Assembly (NCBI GenBank): GCA_003154025.1
Contig: PMCE01000047.1
Location: 15,963 to 41,476 of the forward strand
Direction of reading: 5' to 3'
DNA length: 25,514 nt
Source of the DNA: Syntrophaceae bacterium
Lineage (GTDB): Bacteria; Desulfobacterota; SM23-61
Shown: in pieces, positions 6,298 through 12,713 of the stretch
How positions within the stretch are numbered: position 1 is the stretch's first letter
How the letters are laid out: every line of letters starts with the position of its first letter
Position numbers and translations under genes: made by a program
The notes under the pieces: generated by a model
The model's input: only the letters and a program-made list of their open reading frames with translations
Database searches by the model: none
Told to the model about the DNA's origin: nothing

Positions 6298-6623
6298 TGC
6301 CATTCGCGGTTTTCCTGACCAACGATGCAGCGCGTGATCTCGATGAGCTTTATGACTGTATTGCTCTGCACGATGCGCCTCAAAAAGCGGGCCACGTTTT
6401 GGAGCAGGTCGAGAGAGCCTTCTCCAGGCTGTCCGAATATCCCGAGCGGGGTGCCCATCCCAAAGAACTGCTGGCGCTCGGGATTCGTGAATACCGCGAG
6501 ATTTTCTTCAAGCCCTATCGCATCATTTACCGATTGATGGATAAGAACGTCTACGTTCTGCTGATTGCCGATGGCCGCCGTGACATGCAGGCGCTGTTGC
6601 AAAGGCGATTCCTCTGCGATTAA
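6297..6623 (+). CDS. RelE/ParE-family type II toxin
   Basis: A 108-residue toxin encoded one base into the antitoxin stop. The opening FLTNDAARDLDELYDCIA, the middle RELGI-like segment (ALGIREYREIFFKPYRIIYR) and the C-terminal ADGRRDMQALLQRRF are typical of the ParE/RelE superfamily. The close resemblance to the ParE subgroup (gyrase poisons) rather than ribosome-dependent RelE nucleases is a judgement from the N-terminal pattern and the C-terminal LLQRR; the target was not established. The reading frame is intact, so the module is potentially functional. Confidence 0.85.
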   Translation: MPFAVFLTNDAARDLDELYDCIALHDAPQKAGHVLEQVERAFSRLSEYPERGAHPKELLALGIREYREIFFKPYRIIYRLMDKNVYVLLIADGRRDMQALLQRRFLCD

Positions 6624-6739
6624 TACAGAGCGCCGGCTTGGTAAATGGGAGCGCAATCTGAGGGGTCGTAAACCAAAAAGGAATTTAGACATTATGGCCG
6701 GACAAAGGAATTCAGTGGACGCCGGGGAAGGGGGCGGCA

Positions 6740-6810
6740 GGGGTCAGTCCAGGAAAAGAGGTATTACTATTTCTTAGCGCCGGACATTCCCAAATTCATG
6801 GACTGACCCC
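6740..6810. repeat. REP-like inverted repeat
   Basis: GGGGTCAGTCCA (6740-6751) and TGGACTGACCCC (6799-6810) are perfect 12-base inverted ends of a 71-base element. Elements with GGGGTCAG-type ends are often found with REP-associated tyrosine transposases; no such gene lies in this window, so mobilisation would be in trans. Confidence 0.7.
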
Positions 6811-6824
6811 TTTCCCCCACTTAG

Positions 6825-6839
6825 CCGGGTCCGACCCGG
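6825..6839. repeat. 15-base palindrome
   Basis: CCGGGTC (6825-6831), one central C, then GACCCGG (6833-6839): perfect 7-base arms. It lies 15 bases after the REP-like element. Its function is unknown. Confidence 0.45.
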
Positions 6840-6949
6840 AAGGTGAGTTATCAAGCTTCTTTGAGACCCCAGAAGAACTGGGAATTTAGGATGTCATCCT
6901 TATGCATATATCTATGTCATTATAGGAAATCTATGTTTCCCTGCTTTCT

Positions 6950-7759
6950 GTGGCGACGCTTCTCGGCATGGGTCTGGGTCTCACATTAGAGCAAATTTCG
7001 GATACAATCAGGAAACATTGGATAATTCTATTATTGGGAGTAGTTTTCAATTTGGTTGTGATTCCTGTCGCTGCATTGAAAACGCGGAGTATCGTAAACC
7101 TGGAACCAGCTTTTTTCACGGGTTTTTTTCTATGTATGGCGGCTCCTGGGGGTGGGACTGGATCGTTACTCACATACTACGCTAAAGGTGACATTGCTTT
7201 TTCAATTGCCCTTTTGTTCCCACTTACGTTGGTAAGCCTAGTCGCCACACCACTATGGATGGTCTTCGCTGGGCCTGACAACAGTAGTGCAAGCCCTTGG
7301 CTGGCGGCGATACCGATGATTGCTACCTTAGGAGTGTACATCGTTGCCCCGCTTGTTCTAGGGCTCGCTATCCGCAAGCGATGGCCGTGCACCGCTTTGT
7401 CTATCGTGAAGCCGGTGACTCGTTTGAGTATGGTTATGCTCCTTATGCTTGTAGTCGGGTACTTGATTATCAAAGGGAGTCAAATAGCTGTGGGAGGACT
7501 GCCCCTAATTTTCTTGAGCTTGGCATCGGCCGGTGTAGCCCTTGCCGGTGGATTGGCAGCGACTCCCCACTTTGGTCTCAGACGTGCTCTGGGTTTCACA
7601 TCTAGCATCCGCAACGTGACTGTAGCTATCTTACTCGCCGCCACAAGCTATCCCGATCCACGAACTATGCTTGCCGTTCTTGCATACGGTCTGGCACAGT
7701 ATGTCATTAGTTTTCCGATAGCGCTTGTGGCTGCACGAGTGGTAAAGGGACAGGCCTAA
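6950..7759 (+). CDS. Bile acid:sodium symporter (BASS/SBF) family transporter, start uncertain
   Basis: An integral membrane protein, 269 residues from GTG 6950, somewhat short for the family (usually near 300). The N-terminal LLGMGLGLTLEQI matches the family MGLxLT signature. The segment AAPGGGTGSLLTYYAKGDIAFS is the conserved Gly-rich crossover region, and IRNVTVAILLAA near the C-terminus is the second crossover. About eight to nine hydrophobic helices are visible. The start is weak: the frame opens after a TAG at 6923-6925, and no ATG with a good SD precedes GTG 6950, so the first helix may be trimmed or the start atypical. Composition differs from its neighbours: two sampled 60-base rows are 35% and 45% GC, against 60% in a row of the enzyme operon. 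An attC-like site follows, suggesting an acquired cassette. Likely a Na+-driven importer of an organic anion; substrate unknown. Confidence 0.75.
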   Translation: MATLLGMGLGLTLEQISDTIRKHWIILLLGVVFNLVVIPVAALKTRSIVNLEPAFFTGFFLCMAAPGGGTGSLLTYYAKGDIAFSIALLFPLTLVSLVATPLWMVFAGPDNSSASPWLAAIPMIATLGVYIVAPLVLGLAIRKRWPCTALSIVKPVTRLSMVMLLMLVVGYLIIKGSQIAVGGLPLIFLSLASAGVALAGGLAATPHFGLRRALGFTSSIRNVTVAILLAATSYPDPRTMLAVLAYGLAQYVISFPIALVAARVVKGQA

Positions 7760-7836
7760 TACTTTCATTACCTTATGGTAAGAATCGAAGGCATAATTCA
7801 GACAGAATCCAATATTACAAGATGCAGCAAAGAATT

Positions 7837-7893
7837 GCCCAACAAGGCTATCCAGCCGACGCGAAAAATCCGCGGCTGATTTTCGAGTTACCT
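7837..7893 (+). other. attC-like integron recombination site
   Basis: GCCCAAC (7837-7843) fits the RYYYAAC R'' box. CAGCCGACG (7853-7861) pairs with CGCGGCTG (7872-7879), leaving one extrahelical A, a hallmark of attC hairpins. The 3' end, GTTACCT at 7887, is a degenerate GTTRRRY R' box. The site is 57 bases long and lies 77 bases after the symporter stop and 25 bases before the radical SAM start, in the same orientation as both genes. This is the expected position for the end of one cassette and start of the next. The degenerate R' box argues that it may be inactive. Confidence 0.55.
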
Positions 7894-7918
7894 GCAGCAA
7901 GGAGTCGACTCTGAGCAC

Positions 7919-9208
7919 ATGTCCGTTGATGCGCGAACCCTCCTTCTGATCACAGCCTCCTCGCCGGAAATCCAACGGGTTCGGCGTTCCCGTGTCCTGA
8001 ACTTCCAGCAGATCACCATGCCGTATCTTGCCGCCTTCGCACCGCCACATTGGACGGTGCTCCACATCGATGAGGCGGTGAGGCCGGTCGATTTGGGGAC
8101 GCAAGCGGACCTGGTGGCGATTACCTTCCATACCCCGAGCGCGCCCCACACGTATGCGTTGGCAGCCCGGTTCCGGGAGCGGGGGATTCCAGTGGTACTG
8201 GGTGGGCCCCATGTGACTCTGATGCCAGACGAGGCACAAACGCACGCGGACGTGATCTTCGTCGGGGAGGCTGAATCCCACTGGCCGCAATTCTTGAGGG
8301 ACTTCGAGTCGGGACGGCATGGACAGCGCTACGGTTCCACTGAATCCCCAACCCTGGAACAGGCTCCCATGTCGCGGAAAGACTTGTTTCACCGGCGCGA
8401 CCATAGCGGCGGAGTCCTCTTCGCCACGCGGGGCTGCACACACCGGTGCGATTTCTGCACGCTCGCGGTCATGTATCAGAGCCATGTTCGCAAGCGGCCC
8501 GTAGCAGCGGTGGCGGAAGAGTTCGGCTCTTTCTGCGGCAAGGTGATCATCCTCTGGGATGACAACATCGCGGGCGACGTCGAGTACGCCAAAACGCTAT
8601 TCAAGGCCCTTACTCCTCATCGCAAATGGTGGACCAGCCAGGCGAGCATTCATGCCGCCCAGGACGACGAGTTCCTGGAATTGGCCGCGAGAAGCGGCTG
8701 CAAACAACTGTTCGTCGGGCTCGAATCGATTTCGCAGGGCAGCGTGAACGAAGTCCACAAAGGGTTCAATATCGTAGCCGACTACGCGCGGGCGATAGAG
8801 AGGATCCATTCGCACGGCATAGCGGTGCAGGCGGGAATCGTCTTCGGTTTCGACAACGACACGCAGGCGATCTTCGGCGAGACGCTGGACTTCCTCGAGG
8901 CGGAGGGAGTACAAAACGCGACGTTCAACATCCTGACTCCCTTTCCAGGAACTCGGCTGTACCAACGTCTAGAAGCAGAGGGCCGGATTCTGACCCGCGA
9001 CTGGAGCAAGTACAACGGCCGGGCTGACGTGGTCTTCCGGCCCAGACAGATGAGCCCAGAGGACCTTTTGGCCGGATACAAGTATGCGAACAGGCGATTC
9101 TACTCATGGAAAAGCGTATGCAGGCGCTTGTCACGCTCTCCGGTCGAGCTGTCCTGGACCCTGCCCTTGAACTTGGCATACACGTTCGCCCTTCGGTTAG
9201 CCCGGTGA
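7919..9208 (+). CDS. B12-binding domain radical SAM protein
   Basis: A 429-residue enzyme with the class B layout. The N-terminal Rossmann-like cobalamin-binding domain (about 7-150) includes LGGPHVTLMPDEA and ADVIFVGEAE; no DxHxxG motif is visible, so axial His ligation is not expected. The radical SAM domain (about 163-390) has the cluster motif Cys173, Cys177 and Cys180 in TRGCTHRCDFC, a WDDN segment, QLFVGLESIS and a late GFDNDT motif typical of the family. The C-terminal tail (about 390-429) is basic and hydrophobic, perhaps peripheral to the membrane. Relatives include methyltransferases and ring-forming enzymes of lipid and natural product pathways; the substrate is unknown. ATG 7919 has AAGGAG about 14 bases upstream, a loose spacing. 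Flanked by attC-like sites on both sides, it may be a cassette gene. Confidence 0.85.
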   Translation: MSVDARTLLLITASSPEIQRVRRSRVLNFQQITMPYLAAFAPPHWTVLHIDEAVRPVDLGTQADLVAITFHTPSAPHTYALAARFRERGIPVVLGGPHVTLMPDEAQTHADVIFVGEAESHWPQFLRDFESGRHGQRYGSTESPTLEQAPMSRKDLFHRRDHSGGVLFATRGCTHRCDFCTLAVMYQSHVRKRPVAAVAEEFGSFCGKVIILWDDNIAGDVEYAKTLFKALTPHRKWWTSQASIHAAQDDEFLELAARSGCKQLFVGLESISQGSVNEVHKGFNIVADYARAIERIHSHGIAVQAGIVFGFDNDTQAIFGETLDFLEAEGVQNATFNILTPFPGTRLYQRLEAEGRILTRDWSKYNGRADVVFRPRQMSPEDLLAGYKYANRRFYSWKSVCRRLSRSPVELSWTLPLNLAYTFALRLAR

Positions 9209-9263
9209 CAGAAGGGATGCAGCCGTGGAGTCGGTACATGGGATGAAAAGTTTATGCGGGTTC

Positions 9264-9348
9264 AGCTAACAAGCGTATCGAGCAGACCCGCTTCGCTTGC
9301 TGAACAGACGGGCTTTCGGCCCGCAGCTCAGCCGCGGCCCCGTTATGC
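9264..9348 (+). other. Second attC-like site, degenerate
   Basis: AGCTAAC (9264-9270) and GTTATGC (9342-9348) each match the attC outer boxes with one mismatch. The inner part opens with GAGCAGACCCGCTTCGC, which closely resembles the L'' and loop of known attC sites, but the returning arm is broken by a second hairpin (CGGGC and GCCCG around TTTCG, near 9309-9323). The length of 85 bases is in the normal attC range. It lies 55 bases after the radical SAM stop in the same orientation. Together with the site at 7837 it delimits a putative 1.45-kb cassette. Confidence 0.45.
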
Positions 9349-9419
9349 GGCTATTCAAGATCAGGGCTATCCGCAGCGAGGCACGTTGACATGGGGTCCC
9401 CGCCCGTTCAATAGCAAGA

Positions 9420-9454
9420 TTGACAACAACGCCTACAATGGCTATAATGTAGGC
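9420..9454 (+). promoter_or_regulatory. Near-perfect promoter with operator for the FitAB/VapBC module
   Basis: TTGACA (9420-9425), 17 bases, TATAAT (9443-9448): both hexamers are perfect consensus. GCCTACA (9431-9437) and TGTAGGC (9448-9454) are exact 7-base inverted arms bracketing the -10, where the antitoxin-toxin complex would repress. The antitoxin ATG is 31 bases beyond the second arm. Confidence 0.75.
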
Positions 9455-9485
9455 ATAGAGATGGAAAGCAAAGAGGAGAATTGCT

Positions 9486-9737
9486 ATGGCCATTCTAAAC
9501 ATCCGGAACCTACCGGAGGAAGTTCACCGGCGTCTCCGGGTGCGAGCGGCAAAGGCTGGCCGCAGCATGGAGGCGGAAGCCCGGGCGATTCTGACGGCGA
9601 CATGCTCGGCTGAAGAAATCCGGCAGCCGGCGTCCGCCCTTCAGGATTGGGTGGATGGCCTCTACGGGACGCGAAAGCCGCGCGAGGTGGCCGATGCGCT
9701 CATTGCCGAACGGCGGAAGGAGAGCGCCAAAGAATGA
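9486..9737 (+). CDS. FitA/VapB-like ribbon-helix-helix antitoxin
   Basis: An 83-residue antitoxin. The N-terminal half (NIRNLPEEVHRRLRVRAA followed by GRSMEAEARAIL) is the FitA-type ribbon-helix-helix DNA-binding domain. The acidic-to-basic C-terminal half would bind the PIN toxin. ATG 9486 is preceded by GAGGAG. The gene overlaps the toxin by four bases (ATGA). The strong promoter with an overlapping inverted repeat directly upstream fits autoregulation by the complex. It follows the second attC-like site; own-promoter toxin-antitoxin modules are common passengers in chromosomal integron arrays. Confidence 0.9.
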   Translation: MAILNIRNLPEEVHRRLRVRAAKAGRSMEAEARAILTATCSAEEIRQPASALQDWVDGLYGTRKPREVADALIAERRKESAKE

Positions 9738-10111
9738 CCGCCCTGGACGCGTCCGCTTTCCTGGCCTTTCTCTTTCGTGAAAAAGGGCATGAAAGGGTTG
9801 CGGCCATATTGAATCAGGCCTGCCTCTCAGCCGTGAATCTGGCTGAGGTTATCGGCCGTTTCGTGCTCGACGGACATGACGCTGGATCTGTCCTCCAACG
9901 CTTGGCTGCTACTCCGTTAGAAATCGTTTCCTTCGGACAAGCGGATGCCGTCCTGGCAGCATCCCTCTTGCCCCGAACCCGCCCCCTGGGTCTTTCGCTG
10001 GGAGACAGAGCCTGCCTGGCGCTGGCCTTGGCCCGGCGCATCCCGGCCATTACCGCTGATCGAACCTGGGTGAAGTTGGATTTGGGGGTAAAAATAGAGG
10101 TGATTCGTTGA
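9734..10111 (+). CDS. PIN-domain toxin (VapC/FitB-like RNase)
   Basis: A 125-residue PIN-domain endoribonuclease. The acidic catalytic residues can all be placed: Asp5 (TALDASAFL), Glu38 (NLAEVIG), Asp91 (LGDRACLALA) and Asp109 (ITADRTW). Length and order are normal for type II PIN toxins, which cleave tRNA or rRNA with Mg2+ or Mn2+. The start at 9734 is fixed by the ATGA overlap with the antitoxin; an alternative earlier ATG at 9647 in this frame would lie inside the antitoxin and lacks the conserved N-terminus. The gene appears intact. Confidence 0.9.
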   Translation: MTALDASAFLAFLFREKGHERVAAILNQACLSAVNLAEVIGRFVLDGHDAGSVLQRLAATPLEIVSFGQADAVLAASLLPRTRPLGLSLGDRACLALALARRIPAITADRTWVKLDLGVKIEVIR

Positions 10112-10245
10112 GGATACTCTTTTTGACGATGAATCCTTATGTTCACGACCCCCTCACCCCTTGAACCATTTAAGGTTCAGGGCATTGTCCTGCACACCAC
10201 GTGGTGCAGGGCCGACTCTCTCGCGCAAGAGCCGGTGTCATAATT

Positions 10246-10428
10246 CGTCATGCCCGCGGAGGTGGGCCCTTTACCTAATATGGTGCAGGGCCGGAATCCA
10301 GCCACGACACGGCCTGATCGGGGATCAGGCCCTACAGAGTTCCGATCGTATCCGGAAACCAGAAATATGTGGGGTGCGATCCCCGATCGCACCGTTGAGC
10401 GTGGATTCCCTCTTTCGCGGGGATGACG
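10246..10428. repeat. MITE-like composite inverted repeat with two internal palindromes
   Basis: The outer arms are CGTCATGCCCGCG (10246-10258) and CGCGGGGATGACG (10416-10428), matching at 12 of 13 pairs. The next arms are GGAATCCA (10292-10299) and TGGATTCC (10402-10409). Inside lie two perfect palindromes with 9-base arms and 3-base loops: GGCCTGATC/GATCAGGCC (10311-10331) and GGTGCGATC/GATCGCACC (10373-10393). The arms resemble the dispersed repeats with GGAATCCA and GATGACG-type ends found in many bacterial genomes. No coding capacity. Confidence 0.7.
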
Positions 10429-10528
10429 CCGTTTTTCCCATTCCGACACAGTCTGCAACGGGAGAGGGAGACCCCGGACAACAGATAGGTAGAGGATAAA
10501 CGCTCTTTTCCCCGCTTGGAAAGGGGTC
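10272..10528. repeat. Direct repeat, copy 1 (interrupted)
   Basis: Two blocks, about 10272-10299 (ACCTAATATGGTGCAGGG and following) and about 10424-10528 (GACGCCGTTTTTCCC, then GACACAGTCTGCAA and on), recur nearly contiguously at 11792-11932. Here they are separated by the two palindromes. Identity by eye is roughly three quarters or better. Confidence 0.6.
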
Positions 10529-10706
10529 ACCCATGCTTCCAACAAGCGGCTCCAGGGAAACGGCAGGCGCGCTTGCTGAACCTTTGGGTTGGACAACAAT
10601 CGGAGTACTCAGGTAAGGCCGTCAGGGGTGTCCTTCAATATTTCAATCGGCGCCGGTTCTTGTTCCCCCGAATTTACGCCGAATTTAGGCTTGACAGGAG
10701 GACGGT

Positions 10707-10730
10707 ATGAGGTCTCTATTAACGTCATGA
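10707..10730 (+). CDS. 7-codon upstream ORF with strong SD, coupled to the next gene
   Basis: AGGAGG (10696-10701) sits five bases before an ATG at 10707. The frame reads MRSLLTS and stops at 10728-10730, overlapping the next ATG (10727) as ATGA. The downstream gene has no SD of its own, so ribosomes probably reach it by termination-reinitiation. A frameshift from a longer N-terminus is an alternative explanation. Confidence 0.4.
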   Translation: MRSLLTS

Positions 10731-11188
10731 ACTGGGTTCAAATCGGCTGGATGGTGATAGGGTTCTTCTTAGGTGTGACGGTATTAAAGGGCGCTTTCCC
10801 TTTTGCTTACCGGTTTGGGCTCAAGGTCCGCTTTTGGCTTCGGCACGGGCGAAAAGGGAAGATGATTCTGTTTGTTTACTCGGATAGTTCAAACTGGAAG
10901 AATTACATAGAAACAAACATATTGCCTCGCATCGAAGCCCATTCAATCGTCCTGAATTGGTCCAAACGCCGTGAATGGGGATCTCGAATGCAGCTTGAGA
11001 CGAAACTATTCAACCAGTGGGCCAAGCCGGGTGAATTTGTCCCTGTTGCCATTCTGGTTTCGCCCACCCGGAAAGTAAAAACCTTCCGATTATGGCAACT
11101 CTCCGAGAATCCCAAACACGGAAAAGAAAAGCTATCCAAGGAAGCCGAGCGGGCGCTCTTTGAAACAGTGAAACAGTTTGGCCGCTAA
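10727..11188 (+). CDS. Unrecognised protein with one N-terminal membrane segment
   Basis: From ATG 10727 the protein has 153 residues. Residues about 5-33 form one long hydrophobic stretch (WVQIGWMVIGFFLGVTVLKG and on), followed by a basic region (RFWLRHGRKGK) and a soluble cytoplasmic domain of about 105 residues with alternating strands and helices and no Cys or obvious catalytic motif. I do not recognise the family. The frame is open further upstream, to 10589, but that part is repeat DNA. The ATG at 10727 overlaps the stop of a 7-codon ORF with a strong SD, which is why it is chosen. It is flanked by the two copies of the direct repeat, consistent with insertion of a gene into repeat DNA or the reverse. 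Confidence 0.6.
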   Translation: MNWVQIGWMVIGFFLGVTVLKGAFPFAYRFGLKVRFWLRHGRKGKMILFVYSDSSNWKNYIETNILPRIEAHSIVLNWSKRREWGSRMQLETKLFNQWAKPGEFVPVAILVSPTRKVKTFRLWQLSENPKHGKEKLSKEAERALFETVKQFGR

Positions 11189-11363
11189 GGAGAGGAGTGA
11201 GGACGTCCTTGAATATCTTGGCGAAGAGTGATCCAAACAAAGGGTGTCCCTGCGGGGTTCTGATTTTTTTATCAAACGCGGTCATCAGGCTTGTTATTTG
11301 TATTTGGTGGCGAGAGATGATAGTATTGTAAAATCTTGAGGTTGCACAAGAGGGGGAAACCAC

Positions 11364-11465
11364 ATGTCCAAATCAGAAGATACAAAAAAAGCCGAGAAGA
11401 AAAAACCGCAGAAAACAGCTAAAGAAAAGAAGCTGGCCAAACGGGAAAAGAAGAAGAACAGATAG
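11364..11465 (+). CDS. 33-residue lysine-rich small protein
   Basis: A short ORF with AGAGGGGG ending 6 bases before ATG 11364. The product starts MSKSEDTKKAEKKKPQ and ends KKLAKREKKKNR: over 40% Lys, with several Ala and Glu and no hydrophobic core. Similar tiny Lys-rich hypothetical proteins of the MSK-KK-PxKTxKEKK type occur widely in bacteria as I recall them, so I think this is a real gene. It probably binds nucleic acid or ribosomes or is intrinsically disordered; that is inference from composition only. Confidence 0.6.
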   Translation: MSKSEDTKKAEKKKPQKTAKEKKLAKREKKKNR

Positions 11466-12183
11466 CCAGGTAACAGCTTATCTACCGCGGGCGGGGCGCC
11501 AGGCGTAAGAGGCCCTGTTTTTTGACATATCCCCAGGCTTTCATCTATGGCGCCGAGCTGATGCCCCAACATGCGCACCGTTCCTGAAACGCGTTCTTCC
11601 GTGGTAACCACGTGAAGCTTGCTACTATCCGTCCATGGTTGTATCGCCCGATCCTTAAACACGTTGTAACCGCATCCTACGCCGAGCGGGTCGGCCTCAG
11701 CAAAAAAACACTGATTGTCACCTTCATTGCCACAGAGGGCCATTGCCGGCGCGATCACTCAGCATGAAATCGTGAGTTTGGCGGCTTCGGCACCTAGTAT
11801 GGTGCAGGGCGGGAATCCACGCCGTTTTCCCCATTACGACACAGTCTGCAATGGAAGAGGGAGGTTCCGGATAAGGCTAGGTAGACGACAGAGCTTCCTT
11901 TTCCCGCCTGGGCAACCCCAAGGGGATCCTTCCCGCCAATAACCGCAAGATTCCGCGCCAAAACTATTCAGAAGATCGTCCTTCTCAAAATACAGTCTTC
12001 CTTCCGATTAAATACGGGTTTCTATCCATTCCTCCGCAGGGTCTGTTTCGGTAGGGTAATTTCATTGGGGGCGAACAGGTTCCTTCCTTCTTCTTCCACC
12101 TGGGAAAAGGGGATCCATCGCGTCCATGGGGGGGGTGTAGGTGAAATGAGAAAAGCCACATAAGAATCACCAGGAGGGCTGAA
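11466..12183. other. Intergenic region before the molybdenum hydroxylase operon
   Basis: This 718-base gap contains copy 2 of the direct repeat (11792-11932) and otherwise nothing I can name. A minus-strand open frame covers about 11510-11758 but runs on as the shadow of the Lys-rich gene and has no recognisable domain. I looked for a Moco-type riboswitch in front of 12184 and could not identify one; nor is a convincing promoter visible. Confidence 0.5.
11792..11932. repeat. Direct repeat, copy 2 (compact)
   Basis: This block, ACCTAGTATGGTGCAGGG through GCCGTTTTCCCC and ACGACACAGTCTGCAA, aligns with the two parts of 10272-10528 but lacks the 120-odd bases that carry the two palindromes there. 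The copies bracket the genes at 10727 and 11364. Confidence 0.6.
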
Positions 12184-12711
12184 ATGGCCAGGACAAAACA
12201 GGCGGGGAAGAGAAAGGCCACATGGCGGGGGCCGGGGAAGACTCCCGTAAAATTGATGGTCAACGGGCGGGAGCAGGAGGTCATGGTCGAGCCCCGGCGG
12301 ACCCTGCTCGACGTTCTGCGCAAGGACCTGGGACTCCGGGGCACGAAGAAGGGGTGCGACGAGGGGACCTGCGGGGCCTGCACGGTTTTGGTCGAAGGCC
12401 GGCCCATCTATTCCTGCTTGGCCCTGGCCGTCGACTATGAAGGAAAGTCCATCGAGACGATTGAGGGGCTGGAAAAGGAAGGCAAACTTCACCCCATCCA
12501 GGAGGCCTTCATCGAGGAAGACGGCTTGCAGTGCGGGTTCTGCACGCCCGGGCAGGTCCTGTCCGCCAAAGCCCTGCTGGACAAAACCTCCAACCCAACT
12601 CCGGAACAGGTAAAGGAAGCCATGGCGGGAAACCTCTGCCGGTGCGGTGCTTACCCCAAGATCCTCAAGGCCACGCTTCGCGCCGCCGAGCGCTTGCGCC
12701 AGGGAGGGTAG
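12184..12711 (+). CDS. Molybdenum hydroxylase small subunit, 2x[2Fe-2S] (xanthine dehydrogenase family)
   Basis: A 175-residue electron-transfer subunit. The plant-type [2Fe-2S] cluster ligands are Cys58, 63, 66 and 78 (GCDEGTCGACTV). The second, helical cluster has Cys117 and 120 (LQCGFCTPGQ) plus Cys152 and 154 (NLCRCGAY). All eight are present, so it should carry both clusters that pass electrons between the Mo site and FAD. About 20 basic residues precede the usual start of the fold; they are not a signal peptide. ATG 12184 has AGGAGG 6 bases upstream. The large subunit starts two bases after this stop, so the two are translationally linked. CoxS, HcrC and XdhC-like proteins are the closest relatives; the substrate cannot be read from this subunit. 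Confidence 0.95.
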   Translation: MARTKQAGKRKATWRGPGKTPVKLMVNGREQEVMVEPRRTLLDVLRKDLGLRGTKKGCDEGTCGACTVLVEGRPIYSCLALAVDYEGKSIETIEGLEKEGKLHPIQEAFIEEDGLQCGFCTPGQVLSAKALLDKTSNPTPEQVKEAMAGNLCRCGAYPKILKATLRAAERLRQGG

Positions 12712-12713
12712 AG

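Larger units (their letters stand above)
6624..6949. other. Intergenic region with REP-like and palindromic elements
   Basis: This 326-base gap between the toxin and the symporter contains a 71-base inverted-repeat element (6740-6810) and a separate 15-base palindrome (6825-6839). The last 110 bases are AT-rich and lead into the symporter. I see no gene and no attC-like site here. Confidence 0.6.
10112..10706. other. Repeat-dense intergenic region
   Basis: Nearly 600 bases with no convincing gene. It holds a 12-base palindrome CACCACGTGGTG (10195-10206), a MITE-like inverted-repeat element (10246-10428) containing two 21-base palindromes, and a block that recurs at 11792-11932. Short frames across it are artefacts of repeat DNA. 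Confidence 0.65.

Noticed and set aside
11294..11758. Minus-strand 154-residue ORF
   Set aside because: Its C-terminal half is the reverse of the lysine-rich gene (poly-Phe), and the N-terminal half has no recognised domain; a pseudogene fragment cannot be excluded.
12000..12183. Molybdenum cofactor riboswitch upstream of the hydroxylase operon
   Set aside because: Looked for because of the enzyme type, but no matching conserved structure could be recognised by eye.
12531..12713. Earlier start for the Mo large subunit at 12531
   Set aside because: It overlaps the small-subunit gene, whose eight Cys ligands are all in the other frame; ATG 12714 begins the family sequence.
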